Shown here one piece after another: positions 4,923-5,769 of a stretch of 5,769 bases of DNA. Within the stretch, counting starts at the first letter, position 1. Each line of letters opens with the position of its first letter. This stretch comes from Oribacterium sp. UBA6992 (GTDB lineage Bacteria; Bacillota; Clostridia; Lachnospirales; Lachnospiraceae), in NCBI GenBank assembly GCA_002449915.1, contig DJXY01000023.1:1-5769 (forward strand). The letters run 5' to 3'. The notes beneath the pieces were generated by a model that saw only the letters and a list, made by a program, of their open reading frames with translations, did not search any database and was not told the origin of the DNA. The position numbers and the translations under genes are program-made.

Positions 4923-5769
4923 TTACCTCCCACCGTTTCTTATGCTTCGAAGCATATGGTAAAGCCACGGCATCCGGTATTCCATACCAATAAAAAACCG
5001 GTCATGTAAAGATAATTCCGCACGGAAGGCTTTGTTTTTGTCCTTATAGATTTCCGTAAAGTTCCGCGTATTTACCTCTGTCAGAAACTTAACCCGGTCG
5101 GCTGCACGTACCGCTTCCACATGAAATCTGCCATTGGTGCTTACGTCAAAGGCTTCATAGGTTTTACGCATCCGTTCCGCGTAAAGCTCCTGCTTACGTC
5201 GGTAGTCCCCGGTCATCTGGGACTCCGTCCAGGAGCCGCCGATCCCGAAGCGGTAAACGCTCATAGGCTCATCAAAGTAGTACGCATCTCCATGTGCTGC
5301 TGCAATAAGCTCCAATGGACGATCTCCCACCGGGCAGTCAAAATAATACTCCGGAAGCGGCATCAGGATGTCCCTGCGGAGCATAAAGCTTGCGAATGGT
5401 GTCCCTACGGCTTTATCCACAAGCTCCTGCGGAGTCACCACGCGGGATCCGATGTAAGGTCGCATAAGCGATGCATTAACCAGTGCACCATGCTCCGCCT
5501 CTACTTTTGCAGCATGAAAGGTGAATACACATTCAGGATGCTGCTCCATATACCGCACCTGTTTCTCAAGCTTATGATCATCACACCAGTAATCATCCCC
5601 ATCCATCACTGCTACATATTTCCCTACTGCACGAGGGATGTTAAAGGCGCCGGTGATATTGGTGATGCCTCTCGAATACTGATTTTCCGTACGGAGGATC
5701 GGCTTGATGATATCCGGGTACCGCTTCTGCCACTTGAGAATCACCTCCTGTGCACCATCCGTAGACGCA
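4923..5769 (-). CDS. GT2-family glycosyltransferase, 5' end outside the window
   Basis: A second GT2 enzyme, expected to add a sugar to the same lipid-linked repeat that the adjacent flippase exports. The 281 visible residues begin ASTDGAQE, the second half of the usual (D)DxSTDG nucleotide-binding motif, so roughly 30-40 N-terminal residues are missing. A GTG at 5744-5742 is internal (Val in QEVILKWQ), not a start. Next come LRTENQYSRG, AVGKYVAVMDGDDYW with the metal-binding DGDD (near visible residues 60-63), the TFHAAKVEAEHG block, ASFMLRRDIL, and VGDRPLELIAAAHG followed by EPMSVYRFGIGGSW. This late GD-P-L and YR-G-SW pattern is usual in a subgroup of capsule and O-antigen transferases. 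No clear membrane helix is seen. The stop is 5 bp from the flippase start, so they form an operon. Donor and linkage are unknown. Confidence 0.92.
   Translation of the reverse strand, partial: ASTDGAQEVILKWQKRYPDIIKPILRTENQYSRGITNITGAFNIPRAVGKYVAVMDGDDYWCDDHKLEKQVRYMEQHPECVFTFHAAKVEAEHGALVNASLMRPYIGSRVVTPQELVDKAVGTPFASFMLRRDILMPLPEYYFDCPVGDRPLELIAAAHGDAYYFDEPMSVYRFGIGGSWTESQMTGDYRRKQELYAERMRKTYEAFDVSTNGRFHVEAVRAADRVKFLTEVNTRNFTEIYKDKNKAFRAELSLHDRFFIGMEYRMPWLYHMLRSIRNGGR
4926..4931 (-). promoter_or_regulatory. Flippase ribosome binding site inside the end of the upstream gene
   Basis: On the minus strand GGGAGG is made by the last sense codons of the upstream glycosyltransferase (Gly-Arg), followed by its TAA (4925-4923) and then GGCGG before ATG 4917. 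The 8-nt spacing fixes the flippase start and suggests translational coupling of the two genes. Confidence 0.75.

Noticed and set aside
4918..4968. Longer flippase start at 4968
   Set aside because: It would overlap the upstream glycosyltransferase and lacks a better ribosome binding site; GGGAGG is well placed for ATG 4917.
5742..5744. GTG at 5744 as the start of the right-hand glycosyltransferase
   Set aside because: The frame stays open to the window edge and encodes the conserved STDG motif upstream of it, so the gene begins outside the window.

Overview
The window looks like part of a cell-surface polysaccharide locus from a low-to-moderate GC Gram-positive anaerobe, most likely a clostridium of the Lachnospiraceae type. 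This is an inference from four things: a secreted L,D-transpeptidase with clostridial ChW-like repeats and choline/glucan-binding-type wall repeats, strong AGGAGG-type ribosome binding sites, the codon style, and the lack of any sign of an outer membrane. No RNA gene, CRISPR array, insertion sequence or integrase was seen.

Layout from left to right. (1) Bases 1-555, minus strand: N-terminal 185 residues of a DegT/DnrJ/EryC1/StrS-family nucleotide-sugar aminotransferase; the window edge falls exactly after the PLP lysine. (2) Bases 556-718: AT-rich divergent intergenic region. (3) Bases 719-2314, plus: secreted 531-residue YkuD L,D-transpeptidase with wall-binding repeats. (4) Bases 2315-2453: intergenic region with a strong hairpin terminator. 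(5) Bases 2454-3530, plus: 358-residue GT2 glycosyltransferase of the rhamnosyltransferase-like group. (6) Bases 3472-4917, minus: 481-residue Wzx/TuaB/WzxC-like polysaccharide flippase, overlapping the preceding gene tail to tail by 59 bp. (7) Bases 4923-5769, minus: a second GT2 glycosyltransferase that enters from outside the right edge and is 5 bp upstream of the flippase in the same operon.

Together the genes fit synthesis and export of a surface glycan. The aminotransferase would make an amino-sugar nucleotide, the two GT2 enzymes would add sugars to a lipid-linked repeat on the cytoplasmic face, and the flippase would move it across the membrane. The L,D-transpeptidase would remodel the peptidoglycan to which such a polymer is commonly attached. 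The donor and acceptor sugars cannot be read from sequence.

The least ordinary part is the convergent junction around 3400-3830. The two coding regions overlap, and the best terminator-like hairpin for the flippase operon lies inside the opposing glycosyltransferase gene. A weaker plus-strand hairpin with seven T lies inside the flippase gene. The two transcripts are therefore predicted to be mutually antisense at their 3' ends. I did not find a clearly new defence or mobile system.
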